DNA of 64,000 nt from Petunia secreta. Its lineage: Eukaryota; Streptophyta; Magnoliopsida; Solanales; Solanaceae. Position 1 is the stretch's first letter, and each line of letters opens with the position of its first letter. The notes below the pieces were generated by a model. The model saw only the letters and a list, made by a program, of their open reading frames with translations. It searched no databases and was not told the origin of the DNA. Shown one piece after another: positions 36,828 through 49,135 of the stretch. The DNA lies in the NCBI GenBank assembly GCA_029990175.1, contig JARKIP010000053.1, positions 16,572,001 through 16,636,000 on the forward strand, in the 5' to 3' direction. The position numbers and the translations under genes were made by a program.

Positions 36828-39246
36828 TGCTACGACCCAACTTAGGACTGCGACGGATGACCAACACTAATTGTCGATCATCGCTAAACCTACTAATAAT
36901 CTATGAATTATAGAGATGAGCTGGCAACCTTGTTATGAATACATACATATTTACTGAAAACATAAAGTCTGAAAAGATGACAAGGCTACGCTAATATACA
37001 TAACATACTCACTGCACCATACAGGGACATATCTACAGGCCTCTAAGAGTGCTGAACTGAATATACAAAGGATGGGACAAGGCCCCGCCATACCCAAACT
37101 GGCTGACTGTGCACATACCAAAAGATAAGTAACCCCGGGAGTAAGCGGAGTGACTCCAATAGCTGATAGATGGCCTACTAACGTGGTCCAAGCATTGATC
37201 TATCTGCACCTGCGGGGCATAAAATGCAGCACCCCAAAAAAGGGCGTAAGTACGATATGTACAAAGTATGTAAGGCATGAGCATATAATAAATCATAGCT
37301 GGATGAAACTGTAAGGCTGGAATATAAATGCGTAAACATGAGCTGAAGCATAGCAATGTAGCCGGAAATCTGAAGACGTACTAAACATGGTCTGAATATA
37401 ACCTGAAGTCTAGCTGAATCTAAAACTGAAGACTAAGCTGAACTATACTGATAAATGGTTGTAATATGACTGATAGCTGAGAACTGATAACTAGTATTGA
37501 GCTAAAACTGAGCTGTTATCTGAACTGGTACCTGCATGGTGTTATGGGCTATATCCCCCCAAATCAGGTAACTGAACATCTGAACTAGCCTCACATATAA
37601 TCATGCAGAGCATACTGTGGCTATATACGCGTATATAATAAACCTGGCGGGTGTTATGGGCTATATCCCCCCAGCCAGTAATATCTAGTCTCTCTGGTCA
37701 GAGTGTGTGAACGACACCCGGTCACACTAGGTGTTTCAACTCCCGCCTGAACCAGAGGGTCTGTATCCCCCACACGGGTAGTATCACACGCGACCGGACT
37801 GTGTGTCCAATGTCCAGCCTCTACGAGGGACTCCAAATCACACATAACATGATCACAATATAAGCATAAGCATGTATGAGGCATAACACATGTGGCAACA
37901 ATATATATGGACTCAAAGGAATGATAAGGAAACTCTGGATGGAATTATAGACACAACCTAAAACTTATAATTTGTCTAACTCTTTGATTTTTATAAAAAT
38001 TTCGGCAGAGTTTCCTCTGAAACTGGATGATCCGTGAAAACAGAACCAGGACTATACTATACACGGGAATAGATACCCGGATAAACTGATAACATAAACA
38101 TGTAAAACAGATAACAAGATGAGACAACTGGATGACATAACAAATCCGCAGATAGAATGTCTGGACAGCACCACTGTCCTGAATTTCAACCTAATTTTCA
38201 GAGTGTAGATCAAAGTTATAAACTACATAGTCTTCATGAAAGTTTTAGATATATGTCTTAGGGTTCTGGAGATTCTTAAAGAATCTAAATATCAATTTTG
38301 TACAAGGAGTTATGATCAATATACTAACAGCTGTCAAAAGATCAAAATGATTTTCCAGATTTTTGAAACGTTTTGTCTTGCTGATTTGGACGTCTTTTAC
38401 CTTGGATTTTAGTACCAAATTAAGTATATACAATGTTTCCTTGGTACCATAAAAGTTTCTCAGAAGAAATACTAAGTTTAGAACTAAGAAAAGCTTCAAA
38501 AGCTAAAAGATACATGCCTTGCCAAAAGAAAGGTTTAGTCTTACATTCCTTTGATGTTTCTCGCTTCTAAACCTTGTTTCCTTTGAATTCCACACCTTCT
38601 AAAGCTTAAAAAAGCTATAAAATAGAATTTAAGTACTTTACTTAGCAATGAAATAATTCTAAAACCCAAACTACAGGCGAAATTGAAGGTAGCATAATGT
38701 TACCTTAATCGCGTAGAGCGTTTTGACGTAATCCGTCTTCAGTTTCGAGTTACGATTGGCGTCCTTCCTTCAAAATCATAAAAGTGGCTTTAAAATTCAT
38801 GGAAGCACTGTTTCTATTGTTTATATTCTGGAAATAACGAAAAAGAAGGCATTATTTCCTTTTATACTCGATACATTTCAGTTATAGTCCTCTTTTGCGC
38901 TTATGTCCCTTTTTCTGGCCTGACTTCTGATGCTCATATCTTTTTAACCATAGGTTGTATGTAAAAACTGTCAAAAGTTTTGGAAACTACACTCCAAAAC
39001 CTTCAATTTGGTATATGATATATCCCCTAAAGACCTCATATAACACACGGAATTTATTGATGAAAAAGCTTCGTTACAAGGCAATTCTTTAGTCGGTTTT
39101 TCCGCAACTTAAATCCAATTTTCCCAAACTTTATATTCAATATGTAAACATCATATATGGTCATATTATGACTTTAAACTTCCTTAAATCATTCTTAACA
39201 TAATATTAGAATGATATACGTCACTTTAGACATACGGGGTATAATA
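36828..39246 (-). repeat. 5' LTR of the minus-strand chromovirus
   Basis: Starts TGCTACGACCCAAC on the plus strand (TGTGACGACCC in the left copy). The outer end reads GGGGTATAATA before ATCGA, so the terminal CA has mutated to TA. Confidence 0.75.
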
Positions 39247-39345
39247 ATCGATTGATATATAAGGTATGCGTTTGTTGACAATTCAGCAATTGAAGGTGTA
39301 GGGTCCGCATTTGTGGGCATAGTTCAGCAATTTAAAGCAGAGTAA
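39247..39345 (+). repeat. 64-bp-type array, middle fragment
   Basis: Continues the array with diverged units (TTGATATATAAGGTATGCGT, GGGTCCGCATTTGTGGGCAT). Cut at 39345 by the next insertion. Confidence 0.7.
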
Positions 39346-40063
39346 TGATAAGAATCTAACGCGGAAAAATAAAAGGATAAGAACGAGACGTATCTCGATC
39401 ACAAATCTCAAGTAGCAACGGAGAACTTGTTCCGTTACACCCCCGAGAGGAGGTCAAGAACACCTACGCTACGCAACTACCCTCGAGCTAACGTGAGCAC
39501 GCAAGTAGAATGGTCGGGGGGGATTGGAATTCATCTAGATCCGCTAGAGGAAGAACAAGTCCCAATTCAAGGTTTTTTCATTCAATAAGAGTTCAACTCT
39601 TCAACACAAGTGTTTGTTTTTCATCAAAGGTAAGCTAATGAAAATAATAAGACTTCTAGCTATTTATAGGTGTTTTTAGACAACATATGAAAGGTCTAAT
39701 ATGCCCACACTTAGGCTTAGAAATATAGGACCACGTAGGGTCAAAATAGTCTTAACACTAGCTAGGAATTCACCCTTCAGCGTTTTGGGCGGAGCGCCCA
39801 AGTTCTTGATCAGTGGGGTGGCCTAGGCGGGGCGCCCAGAGTTTGGGCGGAGCGCCCAGGCCTAGGCTCCCTCAGGCGGAGCGCCTGGTTCTTCAGGCGG
39901 AGCGCCTGGATGACTGGGCTGCTCCCTTTGCACTTTAAGCACTCGAAACGGCTTCCAATCGCTTCCTTCTTCTAGGCCCTTCCTCATCAAGTGTAGGTGT
40001 ACTCCTTGGATGTCCTTAGCTTGGCTTCGAGTGAAGGGTCTTGTGGGGGTTTGGGTCTTATCA
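39346..40063. mobile_element. 718-bp solo-LTR-like insertion with GC-rich hairpins
   Basis: Ends TGATAAGA...TCTTATCA form an 8-bp inverted repeat with TG/CA termini, and a perfect 5-bp duplication AGTAA flanks it (39341-39345, 40064-40068). It contains a TATTTATAGG TATA-like motif at about 39660 and five copies of a short foldback, GGGCGGAGCGCCC or AGGCGGAGCGCCT, at about 39787, 39825, 39845, 39873 and 39894. No frames or primer site. It fits a solo LTR (Copia or Gypsy) or a very short non-autonomous element. Confidence 0.75.
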
Positions 40064-40068
40064 AGTAA

Positions 40069-40480
40069 GGTCCACGTTTGTGGTCATACAAACTATTGAT
40101 CAAGCATAGAATCTGCGATTGTGGATGATAGTGTCCGCATATTGGGCAATTCAACCATTGAAAGAACACATGATCCGTGCCTGTGGATACAGTTCAACAT
40201 TGAAAGAAACATAAGGTACGCGTTTGTAGGCATAACCAGCAATTTATGGAAGCATATTTGGTCTGCATTGATGGACACATTCAACAATGAAAATGATTTA
40301 GGATCCGCGTTTGTAGACATAGTATTGAAGAGACATATGATCTGTGTCACTGGATGGAAAGTTTGGAGTCCACCTTTGTGGATGAGATATCAATCAAACA
40401 ACTGTAAGGTCCGCGTTTGTGGGCGTAGTATTGAAGAGACTTATGATTCATGTCTATGGATGATGAAAATGAAAAGCTTA
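40069..40480 (+). repeat. 64-bp-type array, right part
   Basis: Degenerate units continue (AAGGTCCACGTTTGTGG, GGTACGCGTTTGTAGGCAT, GGATCCGCGTTTGTAGACAT, AAGGTCCGCGTTTGTGGGCG), alternating with CATAGAATCTGCGATTGTGGA-like half-units. Confidence 0.75.
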
Positions 40481-40972
40481 TTGTTCGTATTATGCGGACA
40501 AGACAGTGTTGAGCAAGCAATTCAGATACTCGCTAAAAGAAAGGACCACTCGAGTCTGTTGTTAGCGAGGATACAAACAAACTGGAAAGCAAGGCAACCA
40601 GAATTCAGGTTTTGATACATATGAAACAAGGAGACAATACCTCCAGGGAGGAAATATCTTTGAATACAAGCAGTGCTGCAGCTCACATGACAGAGACGCA
40701 GATATTTTCGGCATGGCAATCTGAATGAGACATCCTTTACAAAGTTCAAAATAGAAGTGTCAGAGAGAGATTCCAGGATAAAGTTTTGAAGAGAGATCAC
40801 AACCTTCCCATTTCTTATCATAAATTTCCATTCCTGTTCCTGAATCGTCCGTAAAACCTTTATTCGTACGTCATAAACCCGTTTCCACAAGCTATATGCT
40901 GTTTCCTCAGCCGTGACAAAATTGGCTACTCCGTCAACTATTTTGTCCCGAAGACTCTTTCATCATCCCCGG
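40481..40972 (+). other. 3' untranslated region of the Tat-like element, last part
   Basis: No coding content. Contains an inverted repeat GACAAAAT (40915-40922) / ATTTTGTC (40940-40947) shortly before the polypurine tract. Confidence 0.55.
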
Positions 40973-40987
40973 GCAAAGAGGGGCAGC
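40973..40987 (+). other. Polypurine tract of the Tat-like element
   Basis: GCAAAGAGGGGCAGC directly before the 3' LTR. Confidence 0.65.
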
Positions 40988-42530
40988 TCTTGACACCCAA
41001 TTTTTTTCCTCCTTTTTTTACAATTTGGCTATATTTAATTAAAAGGCGTAATATTATTTTTTTCAAATAAAATTACATTAGATAGCATACACTTACATGC
41101 GTAACCCTTATCATTAATCTCATATTTATATATACAATATTTATTTAATTGCAATTATTACATAATTTCATCATTTAAACTATTTCTTAAACACATAGCT
41201 CATTCATGACTTTTTGCACAGTTTATTACGTTATTAGTACAATTAATTATTTAACTATAGTTATTTAAACTTAATTATTTATATTTGAACTCATTATTTT
41301 TGTGATAAATGCATTCAGTCATAATTATTTTCATTTTTTACCTACTTTTATATTAATTGTTTGCGATTATTCATAATATTGTTTTATTATTAAACATCTT
41401 CCCATTTAAATTTAGCCAACTCCAACCTCCTTTACTAATTGTTTCTCCAAGAATCCTCTATCATGCCCGAAAAGTAGTCCCCTACATCATTTTATCTTCT
41501 TTTCAATTTCAATGAAAGTCAATATTTGGTAATCATGGAGCCATTCTCTTTTCCTATTTTTAGTTTCAATCATATTTCTAAAAGTTTTCAAGGAGGATTT
41601 CTTTTAAGAACCTAGAGATATTTTCGGGCAGGTTCCTTCCCTCTAGTTTTCTTTCCGTTATTGAGTTTTTCCAAATTTTCTTTCATTTTTATTTGTTTAA
41701 CTGATTCAAATTTGAATCCCCAAAGTCAAGGACTTCCTTACTTTATTTTTCAATTCATATCCATTAGTTTGATTGTCAAAATCAAAGTCTGTTATTATTT
41801 ACCCAAATCTTTGTGAAAGAATTAAACTCTTACCATTTTCAACACTTTTTTTCTCTACTATAAATTGAAAACTTCATTCACACTTTTCCCAAGCTTCCTC
41901 ATACTGAAAAATTCACCCCCTCTTACTATAGTTCACTGGTTCCCTTTACTACATTTTTCTTGGTCTTAAAGGCTGAAAACCAAGGCAAATCTTGGAGTTT
42001 CTCTGGTGCTTCCTTCTTCGTCCTCTCCTTCTCTTGTTTCTTCTTGTCGTTCGAACTAGCGGAAGTATATCGTATCACCCAAAGGCATGAAACTCTAGCA
42101 TAATATACATTGTGTGATTGACTGGAAATATCCTATTATGTTAATTACTTTATGAATCTCTTGCTAACCTTTTGCTTGCAGGTTACTATAGTTAAAGGAA
42201 AAGTCATCGTGAAAAAAAATGAGGAAAACTGGACAGGGCCTTCTTTGTTTTTCGCATTGATGATATAGCCAATTAAAACTCATTTTTATGTAATTGTTAG
42301 GAATGTTTGGCTCGTATTAAGCACATTCAGGTGCAAACTAGATGTTAAAACAGGGAGTAGCAACAATTAATGTTGCTAAAAGCAGCATAAAACGGTCATA
42401 CAGGGGCCCTATCTTGATCTCCATATTATTTTGCATGTTGAAAGGTTATTTTCGTAATTCAGGCTGAAAAGATGACTGCTTATGCAAATGTCAATTCTAT
42501 GATGTTCAGTAGATCGTAACTAGCATTATT

Positions 42531-42596
<66 letters not shown>

Positions 42597-43831
42597 TTTT
42601 AAAGGAAGTATATCATAATTTTTTCCAAGTTAATTAATAGCTTGTGAGTGATTTTGGACTTTGGAGGTCAAGTCATTACAAATTATGTTATTTTTTTAAA
42701 ATTATAAGTTAGTTTTCAAACCAATATTATTCGCTTATACACTACTCATTAATATTTCCTAAATGTCATAATTACACTTTAGTTTTACATGTCTCTTTTT
42801 CATTATTTGGTTGCTACACTATTTATTAGTAGTTTCTAAATATACTCTATATATAATTTTAAATGATTTACTTATTCTAAATAAACTATTTTAAACGCAA
42901 TCATCACTGAAAACTGGATCATTTTTGCAAATGTCACATAGTGAAACGTAACAATCAGTAGCAAAATATTTTAATCTTGGCATAGTTAATTTGGAGGTCT
43001 ATTTTGCTCTCTAAATCTTAATTAGTGAAATTGTTTTACTTGCACAATATAATTATCACATGACCGTATCATTATTTGACGTCTAGTGAGTCTAGATTGG
43101 GGCATCAATTAAATATTAGGGAGTCTAGATATTTCACACTCTAATTAGTTGTCCCAATGTCCTCCGGAAATTTAAGTTGGGAAGTTAGTAAAACCTTTAG
43201 GACGTTTAAAAATATTAGGAAGTGCTTTAATTAAATACTTAAAGAGGGTATGTGGGTTAAAAGGAATTAAGCCCCTGAGAGATGATGGAAATTACCCAAG
43301 CTATATATGATAGTGGATTGTGAAACTATCTTCTCCGATAAAAGCTGGGTTCTGATCCGAATAGGTTAAATAAAACTAGGGATGACTATTTAAATTGGTT
43401 AATTAGCTATCTTAGTCTAATTTTTGTAATTTGTTGACATATGTCCAATGTTACTACTGTTTAAGCTTATTTTTGCAAAACTATTTAAACAATCTTCTTA
43501 ATATGTACTTTTTCTTTATTTTATCTCTTTTATCTAATTATTAAACTTTTATTCTTTTAGCTTAATAACATGACTTAAACCCAATATAGAAATCGGCCGG
43601 GAACCACATTCGTGGAACTTAGGAGGTTCCTAACCCCTTCCTTCTAGGTTAACTTGAACACTTACCCGAGTCTCTGATTAATAGACCAATCCGGAGTTAT
43701 TCTTTAAATGAAATTAGAAATTAATAGGTGACCTAATACGCCTAAAATAATTTATTAGGTGGTGACTCCAAAACTCAATCCAAATGAGTTACCCCTAGTC
43801 GGAAACCACTTATTTAAAGTGGGGTGCGACA
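40988..43831 (+). repeat. 3' LTR of the Tat-like element
   Basis: Starts TCTTGACACCCAATTTT (terminal TG mutated to TC) and ends GGGGTGCGACA. Homologous to 4073-7681 but without both MITEs. Confidence 0.8.
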
Positions 43832-45689
43832 AGAAGCAAGACACATGTCATTAAATTATTTCCCTTGTAGAAACAATTTGAAATTTTCAGTTTTATCCCT
43901 CCACCACATTTCGTCTCATCTATTTCTGTTCTCAATCTATCTCTTCTAATGGCGATAGAAACGTAATAACACCACCTTCACCTTTCCCTTACAAACTCAT
44001 TTACACATATAAATTTGTTTGATATAAATTCTTCGGTGACCGACAGGTTAAACGAATTAACGAAGTGTAAACTTGTCAGAAAGCACACCTTCTTTCAATT
44101 CTTTGAAATCGCTAAATATGATTCCACATAGTCGTCAATCACCTCGGCTTTGCACCGTTAGAGTTTCAAAATTTTTAAATCGAAACAGCAAACACTTCAA
44201 ACCCAAGAACCCAATTTTGGAAATCTCAATAAAAATTCAAAGATGCGCGTAGAATTTGGGGGAACTCAACGAGAACCTTGGCGAGTGCATATGTTTTCTC
44301 ATGATTAGAGGTGGAAATTATTGAAATACTTGGAGTTGTTGACTTGAGGATGGTCTTGGCATTTATTCTTGCTTTGTTAGGTCTTGAAATCATGACCCTT
44401 GGTGAGAACTTGGAGGTGATTTTTCTAGATTTTGACTCTTAGCATGTGAATGTAAACTCAACAATGCTCTCCTTAGCTAGTTTTGCAATTATCTTAGAAA
44501 TTTAGTTAGCTAGCTTCGTATTTTATTGGCACTTATTAATGATGCGACAAATATAATGACTATAGAATTTTATTTTTTTTGTTTTGTATTAATATATTAG
44601 CCACTAGGCTCATTGCCTAGTGGTATATTTGCTTTAAAAAAAAAAGAAACAGAAAAAAAGGTAGAAGAATGGAAGATGGGAGGGAAAAAATCTAAAGTTG
44701 TGGTATCTTTTTATCCCAAAATTTTTAAATTGCTAAGTTGGTCCACACTTAATTCTTAATGTCCCTTAACAAATAAAAGAAAAGAAAAAAAGGTGCTTCA
44801 TTTCAGACTTGAAGGGTCTTTCCATAGCAATCTTCTTGGCTATCATCCCCTACCCCATTCCCTATCAATCTCCCTCCCTCTTCTTCACTACACTCCTTCC
44901 TTTTGGCTTGTCCGTATTCAAAGCCTTCTCCATTAGCCGAATTGATGTGATTAACCTATGAATTTTTTTTCTTTTCCTTATTCACAAATTCCTAATACAA
45001 CAAATTCCTAATAATACGAATTGTCATTTGTTTTAGAAGCTTCAAGTTTTTATATTTTAATTTGATTTTGTTTAAATATTCTTGTTTTCTTCTTTCATTC
45101 TCTCTAATTATAGCATCTTATGTTTTCCATTATTCCACTCTTTGGGACCGATTATAAGTAAATTTGGAAAAGTTTTCTACTTTGTTTTGTAACTGATTGA
45201 TTAGTTGTACTGGTGGGTTTTTGATTCAGTTGTCGATTGATGTAAGTTTTGCCTAAAAGTCCCCAGCATAGCTCGCTATGAAGCTCGTTGAGCACGAGCT
45301 ATTGCTGCCCGCTACAAGAACGCATGCCAAACGCTTGTTAAGGAGCTCGTTGAGGGCAAGAACAATCTGCCCCACCCTCCATAATTCACCCTTCAGCTCG
45401 CTAAGCTTCTCGTTGTGTCTAAGAAAAATCTGCCTGCTTTTTTCCATGAAGAAAATCTACGCACAAGCTCTAAGCCATCCAACAATACATGAAATCTATA
45501 ACTTGCATCCAATCTAACACTCTGAACGTACAAAAAATTGAACTTACTTAAACTCAAGCACTCATACACCACCAACTCCTTCCTAGAATGATCATGATAA
45601 AACACTAATATTACTGGAGAAGGAATTGACAATGTATAGCACTCAAGCAAGTAAGAATCATAACATAACACGAGTACAATCATCAATCC
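43832..45689. other. AT-rich spacer
   Basis: No gene recognised. A perfect 9-bp stem CCACTAGGC-TCATT-GCCTAGTGG at 44601-44623 is followed by an A-rich run (44634-44660). This could be the 3' end of a SINE or similar, but no pol III boxes were found. The open minus-strand stretch at 45393-45689 simply runs on past the LINE RNase H end. Confidence 0.35.
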
Positions 45690-47153
45690 GGTGCTTCTCT
45701 TTGCCATCCTAATCCTAAGATTAGGAATATGTGCTTTGTCCATGTTAAGGAGCCTTCTCCCTGCACTAGGTAAATTAGAGAATGAAAGAAAAGCTACCTC
45801 ACCTGTAAAAGAGAAAATAAGGTTAGGTAAAAAATTCGCCATTGTGTTCCCCTCCTTTAGCACATGTTGAAAGATAACATTAGAATTATCCTTCAACTCC
45901 TTGATCTTCTCAACTGAATTCAAAATGCACCAAGGAGGATCCCATTCTCCTTCTATAAACTTCTTCATCACAAGTGAGTCCGTCAGCAGAATTAAAAGAT
46001 GAAGCTCCTCCTCTACACAATAAGTCAGGCCCTCCAAGATATCCTTTGCCTCTGCTACTATGTTTGTAGTTTCTCCAATATCCACTGCTCTAGCATAAAC
46101 CAAATCACCCACACAGTTTCTCACATAGAAGCCAAATTAACTAGGACGTTGATTATCTCTAGAAGCCCTATCAGTATTGCACCTGAACCATCCTTCAAAA
46201 GGAGACTGCCATGCCACCCTCTTAGTAACAAGAAGCGGTCTATAGTCCTCAAAGTACCTGACCATATCCGACCATAAAGGTGGAATTCCTATCAACCATG
46301 GAAATCTCACCCTTGCCAAAAAGAAGACAATTTTATTTACCTCATGAATGACTCGATTAACAGACATTGTACCTCCATGCTTCCCAACATTCATTCTCTT
46401 CTATGGCTCCCAGGTAATAATTGCACGCAAAGCATGATATAATGGCTTCAGTTTTGAACAACAATCAATGTTCCACCAAATTCTAATAGTCTACCTTAGA
46501 TGAACCAAATGACTCTGAATACATGCAACATCTAGAAAAAACCTCTATACCCTTAAAGAAGCTGGACTCGTTAAGAATAAATGACTCAATGTCTCTTGCT
46601 GACTATTATCACAACACCAACACCTAGAGACCACTGAAATCCCTATTTTCCTTAACATATCATCAGTTGGCACCTTAGAATGCCAAAATCTCCATATAAA
46701 AAATGATATCTTAAATGGTAAACCCATAACCCACATGAACTTGTACTCAGGTTGTGGATTGAGTCTATGTCTGAGAAACCCAAAAGCACTGCTCATAGAG
46801 AACCTATCAGAAGCAGTCAACATCTACCATGGCTTGTCCTAGGTATCTCCATTTCCTACAAAGTAAATTTCTTGCCTAATGTGATCAACAATGTCCTCCG
46901 GAAAGGTTTCATTTAGTAATTGGTCGTTCCAACTCCCATTAACCATCAACTCTGAAACATCTTCAATGTCCTCATTGATGATAAAGTCATCTGGTACAAC
47001 ATGATACGAGGCACCCAACTTTGTCCAGTTTTCATGTTAGACACTAGCAGTACCTCCTTTCAGCTGCCATCAAATTTCATGCTCCACCTCTTTCCTTGCC
47101 TCCAACATCTTTTTCCACACATGAAAACTGCCTTTAATGTCTACCATAGTTGG
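45690..47153 (-). pseudogene. LINE (non-LTR) ORF2 C-terminal part: zf-RVT and RNase H
   Basis: On the minus strand, from right to left: a stop-broken post-RT stretch (47150-46830; WKKMLEARKEVEHEI, FPEDIVDHIRQEIYFVGNGD). Next is the RT zinc-binding domain (46545-46823: EYKFMWVMGLPFKISFFIWR, then C-x-C-C ... H-L-F-L-T-S). A linker follows (46137-46394, WQSPFEGWFRCNTDRASRDN), carrying the first RNase H Asp region. The rest of an RVT_3-type RNase H is at 45690-46124 (ILEGLTYCVEEE, DSLVMKKFIEG). It ends with GRRLLNMDKAHIPNLRIRMAKR, usual for plant LINE ORF2 tails. Stops and shifts make it dead. The 5' part ends where the plus-strand chromovirus starts at 47154. Confidence 0.8.
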
Positions 47154-48022
47154 TGTAACGACCCTCAAATAGTCGTTACGGGATTTGGGACCTCGATTTG
47201 CGTGTCGACAGTCCCAAAAGCTCCGTTAGGTCATTTATGACCCGTCTGTGAAATCTGAGTCGAAACGGAGTCCGTTTGATAGGTTTTCGAGAAAAGGATC
47301 CGTTTATGAAATTCCGGAAAGGAATTTGGGGTTTCGATAGGTCGTTTTGAGTAAACGAACCCCGATGGAAAATCCGAGCACACCGTTAGGTCTGTCTCGT
47401 CATTTATGATATGTAGCAACCTTCAAAATTGAAAACGGACCTCGTTTGATAGGACTTTTGATAAAGTCCCCGTTTCGGAAGTTTAAAAGAGTTAAAAGAG
47501 GTTTCCGAGCTCGATTTGAGCAAATAAGCTCCGATGAGAGATCCGAAAGTTCCGTTAGGTTCGTATAGTCATTTGTGACTTGTAGCAACTTTCAGAATTG
47601 GATTCCGAGGTCGTTTGGTTAAATTTCGCTATTTTGGCGAAAGTCGAAAATTGAACCTTTGCCGTGGGACCCACTTTTTGAGGTCTGGAGGTCCGAATTG
47701 AGTTCCGTCTTGACGAGCATGTCACCCAAGTATTTTATGGCTTGTGTGCAAAATTTGGGATCATTCCGAGCTTCGTAGGGTCCAGTTTTGCCCCTAAAAT
47801 AGTAGAAAATCTGGTGCGACTTTTCTGTTCTGTTTTGGCGCAAACAGCCGGATAAAAGCTGCTTTTTCGGCCAATCCGTAAGGAATTAGGAAAAACTCAA
47901 AACATGAAAGTTGTAGCCCTTTGAGTTGTAGTTCTAATGGCACCGGTTTCAGGTCATTTGGACATTCCTATCAAAAGTTATGATTTTTTCAAAAGAAGCT
48001 GTCACAGAGGCAAAAAAACTGC

Positions 48023-48030
48023 TATAAAAA
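48023..48030 (+). promoter_or_regulatory. TATA box of LTR 1
   Basis: TATAAAAA in GCTATAAAAAGGCC, the best core-promoter match in the LTR. Transcription would start some 30 bases downstream. The same motif is at 56009 in LTR 2. Confidence 0.55.
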
Positions 48031-48968
48031 GGCCATTTCGGGCCATTTCGGTTCATAACTTATAAAAATCATTTGGTGAGCTCTTGAGGCGATTTTTGGG
48101 TATTTCTTGAAGACCCAATCATACTTACACTTAAGGTAAGCCCTTTCAATCCATCTTTATGTTGATTAACACAAGAATCAAAGGGTTGATTCTTGGAAAT
48201 GGGTTAGAACCCTAGATTCTTAAGAATTGGGGAAAGACATCGAGCAAGGCTCGCATGTGGAATCTAAGTGTACTTTTGGACTCACGGGAGCGTGGGGAGT
48301 CCGAAAAAGTACATTTTGTAAATTTAGGGCTCGGCCCTACCCGGGGGCATTTTGGTAATTTTTACCCTAGGATGCCTATAGGCTTAAATAGCTATAATTG
48401 AGCACTCATATGTACATTTTGGTAATTTTTACCCTAGGATGCCTAGTGGAGAGTCCTTCGCGGACAAGGCGAGCGGGAAAGGAGATTCTTCCCGGCATTT
48501 GAGCCCGAATTTCGAGGTAAGTGAGACTTGACCTCTATTGTGCTTGTGGACTCTTCCTTCATGCTAGTATGCTTCATGTACGCATATATATACCTAACAA
48601 TGGTTAGGATTAATGATGTGAATTACTTGCTATTATTGTTTGTTATAAATAGCGAGATTGTGACTCGACCGAGGTATGTGCCGGTCTAAACGCTACGTCG
48701 AGGTAGCTTAAATTTATATCGTAGTAACGCTTGCTACGCCATGCTTAGATAGCAAGAACTTGGGACATGGCCGAGGATGTTGCCGGCATGTCATGATAAA
48801 TGTCTTGCCGAGGATTTTGCCGGCTTTTGTATGATATTGGTACTTGATTTGTTCAGCTAGCATAACCAACCTGGGTTACGGTGACTGTGAAATATTATCG
48901 TTATTAATATTTCTGTTATTATTTCTGTTATTGTTATTAATGTCGTGGATATTAATACTGTTAGAGGG

Positions 48969-49135
48969 ACACTTGACAGGGGGTGTGGTGTCGCCTATAC
49001 TATGAGATGTGTCACACTTGACAGGGGGTGTGGTGTGGACACTTGATCTTGGAGATGTGACACACTTGACAGGGGGTGTGGTGTGGTCACTTGATTTATT
49101 GAGATACGACGCACTTGACAGGGGGTGTGGTGCGA
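48969..49135. repeat. ~47-bp tandem units in LTR 1
   Basis: Four units with core CACTTGACAGGGGGTGTGGT starting at 48970, 49015, 49063 and 49112. The same array is at 56956-57121 in LTR 2. Confidence 0.8.

Larger units (their letters stand above)
30108..39246 (-). mobile_element. Minus-strand chromovirus-like Ty3-Gypsy element
   Basis: LTRs at 30108-about 32520 and 36828-39246. A tRNA-Met-type primer site lies beside the right LTR and a polypurine tract beside the left one. Flanks GTCGA (30103-30107) and ATCGA (39247-39251) differ at one base, a likely target duplication. It sits inside the 64-bp array. The internal region is about 4.3 kb, roughly 0.9 kb shorter than in the plus-strand chromovirus here, because the protease region is missing. 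Many stops and frame shifts: dead. Confidence 0.8.
4073..43831 (+). mobile_element. Tat/Ogre-type Ty3-Gypsy element, degraded and multiply invaded
   Basis: Both LTRs, the primer site, a gag pseudogene, a long 3' untranslated region with tandem repeats, and a polypurine tract are in the right order. Target duplication AAAAG (4068-4072) versus AGAAG (43832-43836) differs at one base. After removing nested insertions about 11.7 kb remains. I find no protease, RT, RNase H or integrase belonging to this element, so it is a gag-only, non-autonomous derivative. The LTRs differ by many substitutions and indels, so it is the oldest large insertion in the window. Family knowledge: Tat/Ogre elements have long LTRs, a TGGCGACTC-type primer site and long, repeat-bearing untranslated regions. 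Confidence 0.75.

Noticed and set aside
44601..44623. Hairpin followed by an A-rich run as a SINE end
   Set aside because: No A/B boxes, no visible target duplication; hairpin alone is not enough.
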